From: Nitriliruptoraceae bacterium
GTDB lineage: Bacteria > Actinomycetota > Nitriliruptoria > Nitriliruptorales > Nitriliruptoraceae
Assembly: GCA_007118045.1 (NCBI GenBank)
Contig: SKTG01000296.1
Location: 1 to 6,265 of the forward strand
Direction of reading: 5' to 3'
Length of the DNA: 6,265 bases
In this document: positions 1-5,766 of the stretch, in pieces
Layout of the letters: each line of letters opens with the position of its first letter
Numbering within the stretch: position 1 is the first letter of the stretch
Notes under the pieces: model-generated
Databases searched by the model: none
The model's input: only the letters and a program-made list of their open reading frames with translations
What the model was told of the DNA's origin: nothing
Program-made: the position numbers and the translations under genes

Positions 1-2
1 CG

Positions 3-1013
3 TGCCCGTCGTGCGGCAGGAACGAGCTCGGCGATCCGAAGCACTTCAACCTGATGTTCAAGACCAACGTGGGGCCGGTCGAGTCGGAGAACTCCGCGGC
101 GTGGCTGCGACCCGAGACCGCGCAGGGCATGTTCGTGAACTTCGGTCTCGTGCAGCGCACGAGCCGGAAGAAGCCACCGTTCGGCATCGCCCAGATGGGC
201 AAGTCGTTCCGCAACGAGATCACGCCGGGCAACTTCATCTTCCGGACGCGCGAGTTCGAGCAGATGGAGATGGAGTACTTCGTCGAGCCGGGCAGCGACG
301 AGCAGTGGCACCAGTACTGGATCGACGAGCGGCTCGACTGGTACGTGCAGCTCGGGATCCGGCGCGAGAACCTGCGTATCCGCGAGCACGCCGCGGACGA
401 GCTCTCGCACTACGCGAAGCGCACCGTCGACGTCGAGTACTACTTCCCGGACGCCTCGATGGGCTGGTCCGAGCTCGAGGGTCTGGCCAACCGCACCGAC
501 TTCGACCTCAAGGCTCATCAGGAGGCGAGCGGACAGGACCTGACCTACTACGACCAGGTCGAGGACCGGCGCTACCACCCCTACGTGATCGAGCCTGCGG
601 CCGGAGCGACCCGCTCCACCCTCGCCTTCCTGTTCGACGCCTACCGCGTCGAGGAGGCGCCCGACGCCAAGGGGGAGCTGCAGCGGCGCACCGTGCTCGA
701 ACTCGATCCGCGCCTCGCGCCGTACAAGGTGGCCGTCCTGCCGCTGTCGAAGAAGGAGACGCTCACCCCGGTCGCCAGGGAGGTCTTCGACCTCGTCAAG
801 ACGCGGTGGATGTGCGAGTACGACGAGACCCAGTCGATCGGGCGCCGGTACCGGCGGCAGGACGAGATCGGCACGCCGTACTGCGTGACCGTCGACTTCG
901 ACACCCTCGACGACCGAGCCGTGACGGTCCGCGACCGCGACACCATGCACCAGGACCGGGTGGCGATCGACCAGCTCGAGCGCTACCTCCTGGACCGCCT
1001 CCCGGGGTGCTGA
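3..1013 (+). CDS. glyS: Glycyl-tRNA synthetase, C-terminal 336 residues (5' end outside window)
   Basis: Class II aminoacyl-tRNA synthetase that charges tRNA-Gly with glycine in the cytoplasm; the single-chain alpha2 type. The frame is open to the left edge, so the N-terminus, including motif 1, is missing. In fragment numbering, a CPSCG zinc-type motif is at 1-5, the conserved RPETAQGMFVNF at 36-47, motif 2 (FRNEITPGNFIFRTREF) at about 69-85, the family block GWSELEGLANRTDFDL at 154-169, and motif 3 (VIEPAAGATRSTLAFL) at about 195-210. The anticodon-binding domain runs from about 238 to 330 and includes GRRYRRQDEIGTPYCVTVDF. The TPGN and GATR variants resemble actinobacterial homologues as I recall them, so they are not defects. 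The stop codon lies in the first unit of a 41-bp tandem repeat, so the last few residues (RLPGC) are repeat-encoded. Identity is very secure. Confidence 0.97.
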   Translation, partial: CPSCGRNELGDPKHFNLMFKTNVGPVESENSAAWLRPETAQGMFVNFGLVQRTSRKKPPFGIAQMGKSFRNEITPGNFIFRTREFEQMEMEYFVEPGSDEQWHQYWIDERLDWYVQLGIRRENLRIREHAADELSHYAKRTVDVEYYFPDASMGWSELEGLANRTDFDLKAHQEASGQDLTYYDQVEDRRYHPYVIEPAAGATRSTLAFLFDAYRVEEAPDAKGELQRRTVLELDPRLAPYKVAVLPLSKKETLTPVAREVFDLVKTRWMCEYDETQSIGRRYRRQDEIGTPYCVTVDFDTLDDRAVTVRDRDTMHQDRVAIDQLERYLLDRLPGC

Positions 1014-1123
1014 CCCGGACCGACCCCCGGGGTGCCGAGCTCCCGGGGCGCTGACCCGAATCGCCTCCCGGGAGTGTCGGATCCCGGGAGGCTGACCCGG
1101 CCCGCCCCCGGGGGTGGCCGACA
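1001..1123. repeat. Array 1: three tandem 41-bp units after glyS
   Basis: CCCGGG occurs six times, at 1001, 1026, 1042, 1067, 1083 and 1107. The spacing alternates 25, 16, 25, 16, 24, which defines three 41-bp units (1001-1041, 1042-1082, 1083-1123), each made of two half-units. The first half-unit of each copy carries GCTGACCC or a close match; the second carries a GTGCCGAG or GTGTCGGA-like stretch. Copies are imperfect, so the array is not newly made. Unit 1 includes the end and stop codon of glyS. Read on the - strand, part of the unit resembles array 2 (see findings). No coding function is seen. Confidence 0.85.
1063..1092 (+). terminator. Strong hairpin inside array 1, possible glyS terminator
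   Basis: GCCTCCCGGG (1063-1072) pairs perfectly over 10 bp with CCCGGGAGGC (1083-1092) around a 10-nt loop. It lies 50 bp after the glyS stop and 42 bp before the next start, where a terminator would be expected. No T-tract follows, so intrinsic termination is uncertain. The hairpin is also a by-product of the palindromic CCCGGG in each repeat unit, and other pairings between units (such as 1040-1047 with 1067-1074) would compete. Confidence 0.4.
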
Positions 1124-1124
1124 C

Positions 1125-1128
1125 GGAG
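1125..1128 (+). promoter_or_regulatory. Ribosome binding site that sets the oxidoreductase start
   Basis: GGAG lies 5 nt before ATG 1134. The open frame extends upstream to about 1032, but that extension would be translated from array 1 and has no family resemblance, so ATG 1134 is the better start. Confidence 0.6.
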
Positions 1129-1133
1129 CCAAC

Positions 1134-2054
1134 ATGCACGGTTACGTCACCGACCCGGATGCCCCCGGTGGTCTGCGCTTCGCCGACGATCTCCCCGAGC
1201 CGACCCCCGTGGACGACGAGGCCCTGATCGAGGTCCGGGCCGTCGCGATCAACCGCGGCGAGCTGTTCCTGCTGCAGCTCCGCGACCGGGACTGGCGGCC
1301 GGGTCAGGACCTGGCCGGGGTCGTCGTCCGGCCAGCCGCCGACGGCAGCGGTCCGGGCGAGGGGACCCGGGTCGTGTGCATCGCCGAGGGCGCGGGTTGG
1401 TCGGAGCGGATCGCGCTGCCGACCGACGTCGTGGCGCCGCTGCCCGACGAGGTGAGCTTCGAGCAGGCCGCCGCTCTCCCGATCGCCGGACTCACGGCCC
1501 TCCGGGCCCTACGCGTCGCCGGCCCGATCCTCGGCCGGCGCGTGCTGATCACCGGAGCGACCGGCGGTGTCGGCCAGTTCGCCATCCAGCTGGCGCTCGC
1601 CGGGGGCGCGGAGGTGTCCGCGCAGGTCTCGGCCGAGGACCGCGCACCGCTGGCCAGCCGGCTGGGGGCGGACCCCGTCGTCACCGATCTCGACGACGAG
1701 GGGCTCGGCCCGTTCGACCTCGTGCTCGACGCGGTCGGGGGACCGGTCCTGAAGGCCGCGATCGGCCGGCTCGCCCCGGGCGGAACGGTGGCGACCTACG
1801 GCAACCTCGCCGGTGAGGCGTCGCTGTCGTTCCGCGACTTCGCCGCGGCGCCGCTCGCCAAGATGGTCGGGTTCTTCCACGCGCACCCGCAGGAGACGCG
1901 GGGCGAGGACCTGCGCACCCTCGCCCGCATGACCGGCGATGGCCGGCTCGTGCCGCAGATCGGTTCCGTCCGATCGTGGGAGGAGCTGCGTGGAACGGTC
2001 GAAGCCATGCGGGAGCGGGAGGTCCGAGGTCGCGCCGTCCTGACGGTGGGTTGA
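1134..2054 (+). CDS. Zinc-independent medium-chain oxidoreductase (quinone oxidoreductase-like), 306 aa
   Basis: Member of the medium-chain dehydrogenase/reductase superfamily, probably a cytoplasmic NAD(P)H-dependent reductase of quinones or enone-type carbonyls; the substrate cannot be read from sequence. Residues 1-110 form the GroES-like catalytic domain, with AVAINRGEL at 37-44 (where many relatives have NPxD) and a GQDLAGVV block near 57-64. The Rossmann domain follows, with the nucleotide-binding loop GATGGVGQFAIQLA at 141-154 and DLVLDAVGG at 195-203. No structural-zinc cysteine cluster is seen, as in the quinone oxidoreductase/zeta-crystallin branch. The ending GRAVLTVG is the usual family terminus, and the length is a little short for the family but complete. 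The gene stands alone: repeats precede it and an acetyltransferase remnant follows. The TTG of that remnant overlaps this stop codon (TTGA). Confidence 0.88.
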   Translation: MHGYVTDPDAPGGLRFADDLPEPTPVDDEALIEVRAVAINRGELFLLQLRDRDWRPGQDLAGVVVRPAADGSGPGEGTRVVCIAEGAGWSERIALPTDVVAPLPDEVSFEQAAALPIAGLTALRALRVAGPILGRRVLITGATGGVGQFAIQLALAGGAEVSAQVSAEDRAPLASRLGADPVVTDLDDEGLGPFDLVLDAVGGPVLKAAIGRLAPGGTVATYGNLAGEASLSFRDFAAAPLAKMVGFFHAHPQETRGEDLRTLARMTGDGRLVPQIGSVRSWEELRGTVEAMREREVRGRAVLTVG

Positions 2055-2323
2055 TCCCACGTCGGGAAGAGGCGCCCAGCGGCTACCTCGACTTCCTCGG
2101 TGTCGCGTCGACGGACCTGGGCCTCGGGCTCGGTCGTGCCCTGGCCGCCGTGGCCGCGCAGCGCCTGGTCGTCACCGGCTGCACGGGGGTGCACCTGACG
2201 GTCCGCGACGGCGCCGCCGCCCGCCGTCCCGACGCGAGGCTCGGGTTCGCGCACGAGCGTGTCGCGGTGCCCCGGCGCCGGGACCGTGCGCGGATCACCT
2301 GGGGGCCGCCCTTTGTACCCTGA
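2051..2323 (+). pseudogene. Remnant of a GNAT N-acetyltransferase, C-terminal half only
   Basis: This frame encodes about 90 residues that read like the second half of a GCN5-related N-acetyltransferase. First comes the acetyl-CoA-binding strand and loop (GYLDFLGVASTDLGLGLGRA), then TGVHLTVRDGAAARRPDARLGF, the usual motif B ending in LGF, then ERVAVPRR. The N-terminal half of the fold is absent: upstream in this frame lies only the oxidoreductase gene read out of frame. Two signature positions look lost. The Arg/Gln that normally begins the R/Q-x-x-G-x-G/A loop is Leu, and the Tyr usual before the LGF block (ARRLYERLGF-like in relatives) is Asp. The only start near the boundary is TTG 2051, overlapping the preceding stop, with no clear Shine-Dalgarno. 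A decayed gene is most likely; a short translated product is not excluded. Confidence 0.6.
2316..2321 (+). promoter_or_regulatory. Possible -10 element (TACCCT) before the membrane protein gene
   Basis: TACCCT fits the TAnnnT form of actinobacterial -10 boxes and lies 33 nt before ATG 2349. No convincing -35 is seen. The surrounding leader resembles that of the gene at 3625, which is the main reason to list it. It overlaps the end of the acetyltransferase remnant. Confidence 0.35.
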
Positions 2324-2348
2324 CGGGCCCTCCGCCCGGGGAGGACGC

Positions 2349-3209
2349 ATGCGTTGGACCGCCGTGGTCCTGGCGACGTCGGTCGCCGTGGTCCAGCTCG
2401 CGTTGTTCGGGCTCGCGCAGCGGCAGCTCCCCGCCACGATGCTGGCGGCGGGACCGATCGCCGACGCGCCGTGGTTGCGCTGGTTGTGGGCGATCGGCTG
2501 GGCGCTGCCGTGGCTTGCCGGAGCGGTGCTGCTCGCACGCGGGTCCGCCAGGCGGGGAGCCGCCGTCCTGGTGACCGCGATGGTGCTGCTGGGCGTCGCG
2601 GGCCTGCGCAACGTCGTCACGGTCATGACCCTGCCGGCGTTGACCGGGGAGGTCCCGGTCTCGACCTGGCTCGAGCGGTTCGGCGGCGTGCTGGCGTGGC
2701 TGCTGTCGCTCGCGGCCGGGATCACCGCGTTCCTGGCCCGTCCGCGCCACGCCTGGCGGGTCGCCGCTCCCGGCCCGGTGGGTTGGTACGTCGCCATCGC
2801 GGTGATCGCCTGGCTGCCGGCGGCGTTCCAGCAGACGGCGTTCGCCCCACCTGGCGCGCCGCGCCGCTACGTCGAGACGGAGGCCTCGGAGCTGGCCGGC
2901 CTGGAAGCCGTCAGCAGCGTCGCCAGCGCCGTCGTGGTCGCCGCGCTGCTGTGGGTGGCTCCACGCCTACGCCCCGAGGTCGCCGGAGCGGTGCTGCTCA
3001 CCTACGCCGTCCCGACGTTGCTCGCCGACCTCGGGGGCATCCTCCGGGTGGTCAACGAGGAGTTCGTGATCTTCACCCCCTCGGGCGCGATCGGGCTCCT
3101 CGGCGTCATCGGGCTGATCGGGACCGGCGTCCGCTGGGGGTCGCGGCGGGTCGTGACCCCGATCGAGCCGCCTCCGCCCCCGGTGCTCGACCCACCTCGG
3201 AGTCAGTGA
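2349..3209 (+). CDS. Unassigned multi-pass membrane protein, 286 aa
   Basis: I do not recognise a family. The protein has about eight hydrophobic segments, near residues 4-24, 46-64, 70-90, 111-130, 144-163, 188-206, 210-226 and 245-262. It ends in a proline-rich hydrophilic tail (PIEPPPPPVLDPP, 271-283) after a basic patch (RWGSRR), which suggests a cytoplasmic C-terminus. No catalytic motif, nucleotide-binding loop or transporter signature is visible. Polar or charged residues within or near the membrane include R87 and N88 and the RVVNEEF stretch at 233-239. ATG 2349 is chosen because a purine-rich GGGGAGG (2338-2344) sits 4 nt upstream; the frame continues upstream but without membrane-protein character. 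The stop overlaps the end of the convergent small membrane protein. Strong third-position GC supports real coding. Confidence 0.8.
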   Translation: MRWTAVVLATSVAVVQLALFGLAQRQLPATMLAAGPIADAPWLRWLWAIGWALPWLAGAVLLARGSARRGAAVLVTAMVLLGVAGLRNVVTVMTLPALTGEVPVSTWLERFGGVLAWLLSLAAGITAFLARPRHAWRVAAPGPVGWYVAIAVIAWLPAAFQQTAFAPPGAPRRYVETEASELAGLEAVSSVASAVVVAALLWVAPRLRPEVAGAVLLTYAVPTLLADLGGILRVVNEEFVIFTPSGAIGLLGVIGLIGTGVRWGSRRVVTPIEPPPPPVLDPPRSQ

Positions 3210-3526
3210 CGCAACCACGGGTCCCGGTCGGTGGGGGGCGCGTGACCGGCCTGCCGCGCGTGGTCGTCGGCCAGGACCCGCAGGTCCGACTCCATCCGTG
3301 TGAGCTGCGAGGCGATGCCCGAGAACGCGCGGATCAGCAGCGACACCCCCATCAACGCGGCCCCCACGGCGAACGTGATCGTCCACAGGATGATGGCGAA
3401 CGCGAGCTCGCCGTCGCGCAGCACGAGGGTGCCGGCGGCGACGCCGGCCAACCCCGCGGCGTAGGCGAGGAAGGTGCAGGCGCGGCCAGCGGTGCGGAGT
3501 TCCTTGGGGGATGGGATGTGATCCAT
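3203..3526 (-). CDS. Small two-helix membrane protein, 107 aa, unknown function
   Basis: Not recognised as a named family. Residues 1-15 are polar (MDHIPSPKELRTAGR). Two hydrophobic helices follow at about 17-36 and 41-65, joined by a short charged turn (LRDGE). Next comes an amphipathic or coiled helix (SQLTRMESDLRVLADDHARQ, about 73-92) and a polar tail ending DPWLRH. The layout suggests a helical hairpin in the membrane with both ends in the cytoplasm. Third-position GC is very high in this frame, which supports it over the longer + strand frame across the same bases. ATG 3526 was chosen although no good Shine-Dalgarno precedes it. An in-frame TTG at 3562 would add 12 residues, but GGAGGAGG lies directly against that TTG, too close to serve it. 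The gene is divergent from the gene at 3625 and overlaps the convergent gene end by 7 bp. Confidence 0.7.
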   Translation of the reverse strand: MDHIPSPKELRTAGRACTFLAYAAGLAGVAAGTLVLRDGELAFAIILWTITFAVGAALMGVSLLIRAFSGIASQLTRMESDLRVLADDHARQAGHAPPTDRDPWLRH

Positions 3527-3593
3527 GGGGCAAGGGTGCCGTAGCGACGAGCGCGCGGCCAACCTCCTCCGGCGACGGGCGACCCCTGCGCGG

Positions 3594-3599
3594 TACCCT
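3594..3599 (+). promoter_or_regulatory. Possible -10 element (TACCCT) before the coiled-coil gene
   Basis: TACCCT lies 31 nt before GTG 3625 within the divergent spacer (3527-3624). The flanking pattern GTACCCT, then CCCTCGG, then GAGGAG, then ACGC repeats the order seen before the membrane protein at 2349. No clear -35 is seen. Confidence 0.35.
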
Positions 3600-3624
3600 C
3601 GCCCCTCGGACGAGGAGCGACGCG

Positions 3625-4026
3625 GTGACCGCTCACGAGCAGGAGCCCGGGGACGGCGCGACGCCGCGGTGGGTCCGGCACGACGAGGCCTTCACGCGCC
3701 TCGAGGACGTCCTGGCGTCGTTGCCCCTCGACCGCGCGGTCCCCGACGTGGAGGAGGTGCTCGCCCGGGCGGATGCCGACGCGGAGCTGCTGCACCGGGA
3801 CGAACGGGCGCGCAAGCTGCTCCACGAGGCGTTGCTCGCCCGCCCGTTCGGCTCGCTCGAGTCCGTCCAGCGCGTCCGCACCGAGGTGGAGTTGCTCACC
3901 CTCGAGGTCGAGGTGCTCACGGAACGGCTCGCCGACCGGGAGCTCGCCGGCCACGATCTGACGCGCACGACCGACAGGCTGCGCGAGGTTCGGGCGCGCC
4001 TCGACGAGCTGCGCGACCAGCTCTGA
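3625..4026 (+). CDS. Short coiled-coil protein, 133 aa, unknown function
   Basis: I cannot assign a family. The start is GTG 3625, with GAGGAG (3612-3617) 7 nt upstream. The N-terminal 20 residues are polar and probably disordered. Residues 20-75 look like short helices rich in Asp, Glu and Arg (for example DVEEVLARADADAELLHRDE). After a break at RPFGS, residues 79-133 form a long, heptad-like helix with regular Leu/Val spacing (TEVELLTLEVEVLTERLADR, then TTDRLREVRARLDELRDQL), so a coiled-coil dimer is likely. There are no membrane segments, signal peptide or cysteines, so it should be cytosolic. It is divergent from the small membrane protein at 3203-3526 and is followed by array 2 after the stop. 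A scaffold or partner role is plausible from the coiled coil but is inference only. Confidence 0.75.
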   Translation: MTAHEQEPGDGATPRWVRHDEAFTRLEDVLASLPLDRAVPDVEEVLARADADAELLHRDERARKLLHEALLARPFGSLESVQRVRTEVELLTLEVEVLTERLADRELAGHDLTRTTDRLREVRARLDELRDQL

Positions 4027-4060
4027 TCGAAGGCGATCCGTCCGCGACGTCGTCGCGGCG

Positions 4061-4404
4061 TGTGGCCGCGGCTGGTCGGTCCCGGGTAGACGGCTTCCGG
4101 TGTGCTTCGTGTCCGGTCGGTGCCGGGTAGGCGGATTCCGGTGGGTGGCTCGGAGGGGCGCTCCGGGGGTACGCGGCTTCCGGTGCATGGCCGGTCGGTC
4201 CCGGGTAGGTGGCTGGGGAGCGGGGCTGCGGCTGTCGGTCTCGGGTAGGCGGCTCGGGTGCGTGGCGCCGCGGGTCGCTCCGGGTACGCGGCTTCCGGTG
4301 CGTGGCGCCGCGGGTCGCTCCGAGGTACGCGGCTTCCGGTGTGTGGCCGCGACTGTGGGTCACGGGTAGGCGGCTTCCGGTGCGCGTCGCGGCTGGGCGG
4401 CCCC
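4061..4404. repeat. Array 2: about eight tandem ~41-bp units before manA
   Basis: A 19-nt core, GGGTAGGCGGCTTCCGGTG or close to it, begins at 4084, 4125, 4167, 4203, 4243, 4282, 4323 and 4364. Intervals are 41, 42, 36, 40, 39, 41 and 41 bp. Most cores share GGTA (G or C) GCGG then TTCCGGTG; the copies at 4203 and 4243 are more diverged after GGGTAGG. The stretches between cores are also related (GTGTGGCCGCG, GCGTGGCGCCGCGGGTCGCTC and variants), so this is a minisatellite and not a CRISPR. The units at 4257-4296 and 4297-4337 differ by a single inserted base. Intervals are not multiples of three, so no reading frame is kept across the array. It fills most of the 519-bp gap between the coiled-coil gene and manA. 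Confidence 0.9.
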
Positions 4405-4462
4405 GGCGCGCAGTCTCTGTACGCAGCGCCGGTACCGGGCCGCGAGTACCGTCACGCCGCCG

Positions 4463-4499
4463 CGAGCCACCGACGGGCGCGGTGGCTCGGCGCGCCGAG
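4463..4499 (+). promoter_or_regulatory. Hairpin plus overlapping palindrome in the manA upstream region
   Basis: CGAGCCACCG (4463-4472) pairs perfectly over 10 bp with CGGTGGCTCG (4480-4489) around a 7-nt loop. A 14-bp perfect palindrome, CTCGGCGCGCCGAG (4486-4499), overlaps the last four bases of that stem, so the two structures cannot both form fully in RNA. They lie 47-83 nt before the manA start. No T-tract follows. This could be a terminator for upstream transcription, a leader control element, or a protein-binding palindrome. The rest of 4405-4545 holds a weak TACCGT -10 candidate (4447-4452) without a -35 and nothing else I can support. Confidence 0.4.
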
Positions 4500-4534
4500 G
4501 GGCCGGCGCGGAACGGGCACCGAGGGGTCCCGGG

Positions 4535-4539
4535 GGAGG
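4535..4539 (+). promoter_or_regulatory. Ribosome binding site that sets the manA start
   Basis: GGAGG, within a GGGGGAGGT run, sits 6 nt before GTG 4546. The frame is open far upstream through array 2, so this site and the family N-terminus (LRLIGAVRHYAWGS) decide the start. Confidence 0.8.
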
Positions 4540-4545
4540 TCACGC

Positions 4546-5766
4546 GTGTCGTTGCCGCCGGTCCTGCGCCTGATCGGTGCCGTCCGCCACTACGCGTGGG
4601 GTTCGCGGACCGTCCTCGCCGACCTGCAGGGTCGCGACGGACCTACCGAGCGACCTGAGGCCGAGCTGTGGCTTGGTGACCACCCGACGGCTCCAGCCGA
4701 CGTGATCATGGACGGACGTCGCCTCCCGCTCGATGTGGCGATCGCCGCCGACCCTCCCGCCTGGTTGGGGTCGAGCTCGGGGCTCCACGGTCTGCCGTTC
4801 CTGCTCAAGGTGCTGGCGATCGAGCGTCCGCTGTCGCTGCAGGTGCACCCCGACGACGAGCAGGCGGCGCGCGGCCACGCTGCCGAGCAGGCGAGGGGCG
4901 TGCCGCGCGACGCCCCGGAGCGTCGCTACCCCGACCCGGTCGCCAAGCCGGAGCTGCTGCACGCGCTGACCACGGTCGACGCCTTGTGTGGCTTCCGGTC
5001 GGTGGAGGCCACGCTGGAGGTGCTGGCGCGGCTGGATGTGCCGGCCATGGCCGAGACTCGCCGCCGCCTGAACGAGGGCGGCGCGACGGCCTTGACGGCG
5101 GTCGTCGGGGCCCTGCTCCGCACCCCGGATGCGGAGCGGGCGGCGCTGGTGGGTGCCATCGCGCAGGCGTGGGCCCGGGTCGAGGCCCGCGACGCCGATG
5201 CGGGTCAGGCGGGCGGCGGGATGACGTTCCGTGACCTCGCCGGGTGGATCGGTCAGCTCGCCCGGCTCCACCCGGAGGACCCCGGGGTGGCCGTCGCGCT
5301 GCTGCTCGAGCCCCGCCGGCTCGCTCCCGGGGACGCGCTGGCGTTGCGACCACGGGTTCCGCACGCCTACCTGAGGGGCACCGGGGTGGAGATCATGGCC
5401 CGGTCGGACAACGTGCTACGTGGCGGACTGACGGACAAGCACGTCGACGTCGATGAGCTGCTCACGGTCCTCGACCCAGCCGCCGCCGTCGACCACCGGC
5501 CGGTCGAGCGCGGTGTCGGCGCGCTGCGGGTTTGGGAGACCGCGACCCCGGCGTTCGAGCTGGCCCACGCGGAGCTCGCCGGTGACGAGGTCGAGCTGCC
5601 GGAGGGCGGTGTGCAGGTGCTCCTGGCGACCGACGGCGAGGTGACCGTGACGGCCGACGGCGAGGCACGGACGCTGCGGCGGGGCGAGGCGGCCATCGTG
5701 CCGGCCTCGACCGGGCGGGTAACGCTCCGCGGCAGTGGTCACGTCTTCCGCGCCGCGCAGGGCTGA
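4546..5766 (+). CDS. manA: Mannose-6-phosphate isomerase, class I, 406 aa
   Basis: Zinc-dependent cytoplasmic enzyme that interconverts fructose 6-phosphate and mannose 6-phosphate, the entry to GDP-mannose and mannosylated glycans and the route for using mannose. Family landmarks are in order: HYAWGS (15-20), AELWLGDHPTAP (39-50), LPFLLKVLAIERPLSLQVHP (83-102), the KPEL block (134-137), VPHAYLRG (271-278), and GVEIMARSDNVLRGGLTDKH (280-299) followed by VDVDEL. By analogy with characterised class I enzymes, the zinc ligands would be Q99, H101, E136 and H273, and R292 the active-site arginine; all are present. The C-terminal cupin-like segment (about 330-404) is complete. Length is usual for the class. 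The start is GTG 4546, decided by the GGGGGAGGT run 6 nt upstream. No other sugar-nucleotide gene is nearby, so it appears to be a single-gene unit. Its stop lies in the first copy of a short duplication. Confidence 0.95.
   Translation: MSLPPVLRLIGAVRHYAWGSRTVLADLQGRDGPTERPEAELWLGDHPTAPADVIMDGRRLPLDVAIAADPPAWLGSSSGLHGLPFLLKVLAIERPLSLQVHPDDEQAARGHAAEQARGVPRDAPERRYPDPVAKPELLHALTTVDALCGFRSVEATLEVLARLDVPAMAETRRRLNEGGATALTAVVGALLRTPDAERAALVGAIAQAWARVEARDADAGQAGGGMTFRDLAGWIGQLARLHPEDPGVAVALLLEPRRLAPGDALALRPRVPHAYLRGTGVEIMARSDNVLRGGLTDKHVDVDELLTVLDPAAAVDHRPVERGVGALRVWETATPAFELAHAELAGDEVELPEGGVQVLLATDGEVTVTADGEARTLRRGEAAIVPASTGRVTLRGSGHVFRAAQG

Noticed and set aside
584..635. GATR in motif 3 of glycyl-tRNA synthetase as a lost catalytic residue
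   Set aside because: The motif arginine is present, and actinobacterial enzymes, as I recall them, have GLTR-type motifs here. It is a lineage variant.
1032..1133. N-terminal extension of the oxidoreductase
   Set aside because: It would be translated from array 1; ATG 1134 has a GGAG site and gives the normal family N-terminus.
2271..2282. Perfect 12-bp palindrome CCCGGCGCCGGG as an operator or terminator
   Set aside because: It is short and wholly GC, would leave a 4-bp stem with a 4-nt loop, and such palindromes are expected by chance at this base composition.
2354..3544. Long + strand frame overlapping the membrane protein gene
   Set aside because: Its product is Arg/Gly/Ala-rich with no domain pattern. 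The frame at 2349-3209 gives clear membrane helices, and the - strand frame at 3203-3526 has the better codon bias.
3527..3562. Earlier TTG start for the small - strand membrane protein
   Set aside because: The purine-rich GGAGGAGG abuts the TTG with no spacer, and the added residues show no feature; ATG 3526 is simpler, although its own ribosome binding site is weak.
4061..4404. Array 2 as a CRISPR
   Set aside because: The core is only about 19 nt, the linkers resemble one another instead of being unique, cores vary, and no cas gene is nearby.
3917..4543. Long - strand reading frame with a Pro/Arg/His-rich repeating product
   Set aside because: It is array 2 read in reverse. Unit intervals are mostly not multiples of three, so the repeated peptide changes frame, and it also covers the end of the coiled-coil gene.
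4258..4545. N-terminal extension of ManA through array 2
   Set aside because: It is repeat-encoded and Arg/Gly-rich; GTG 4546 has a strong ribosome binding site and matches the family start.
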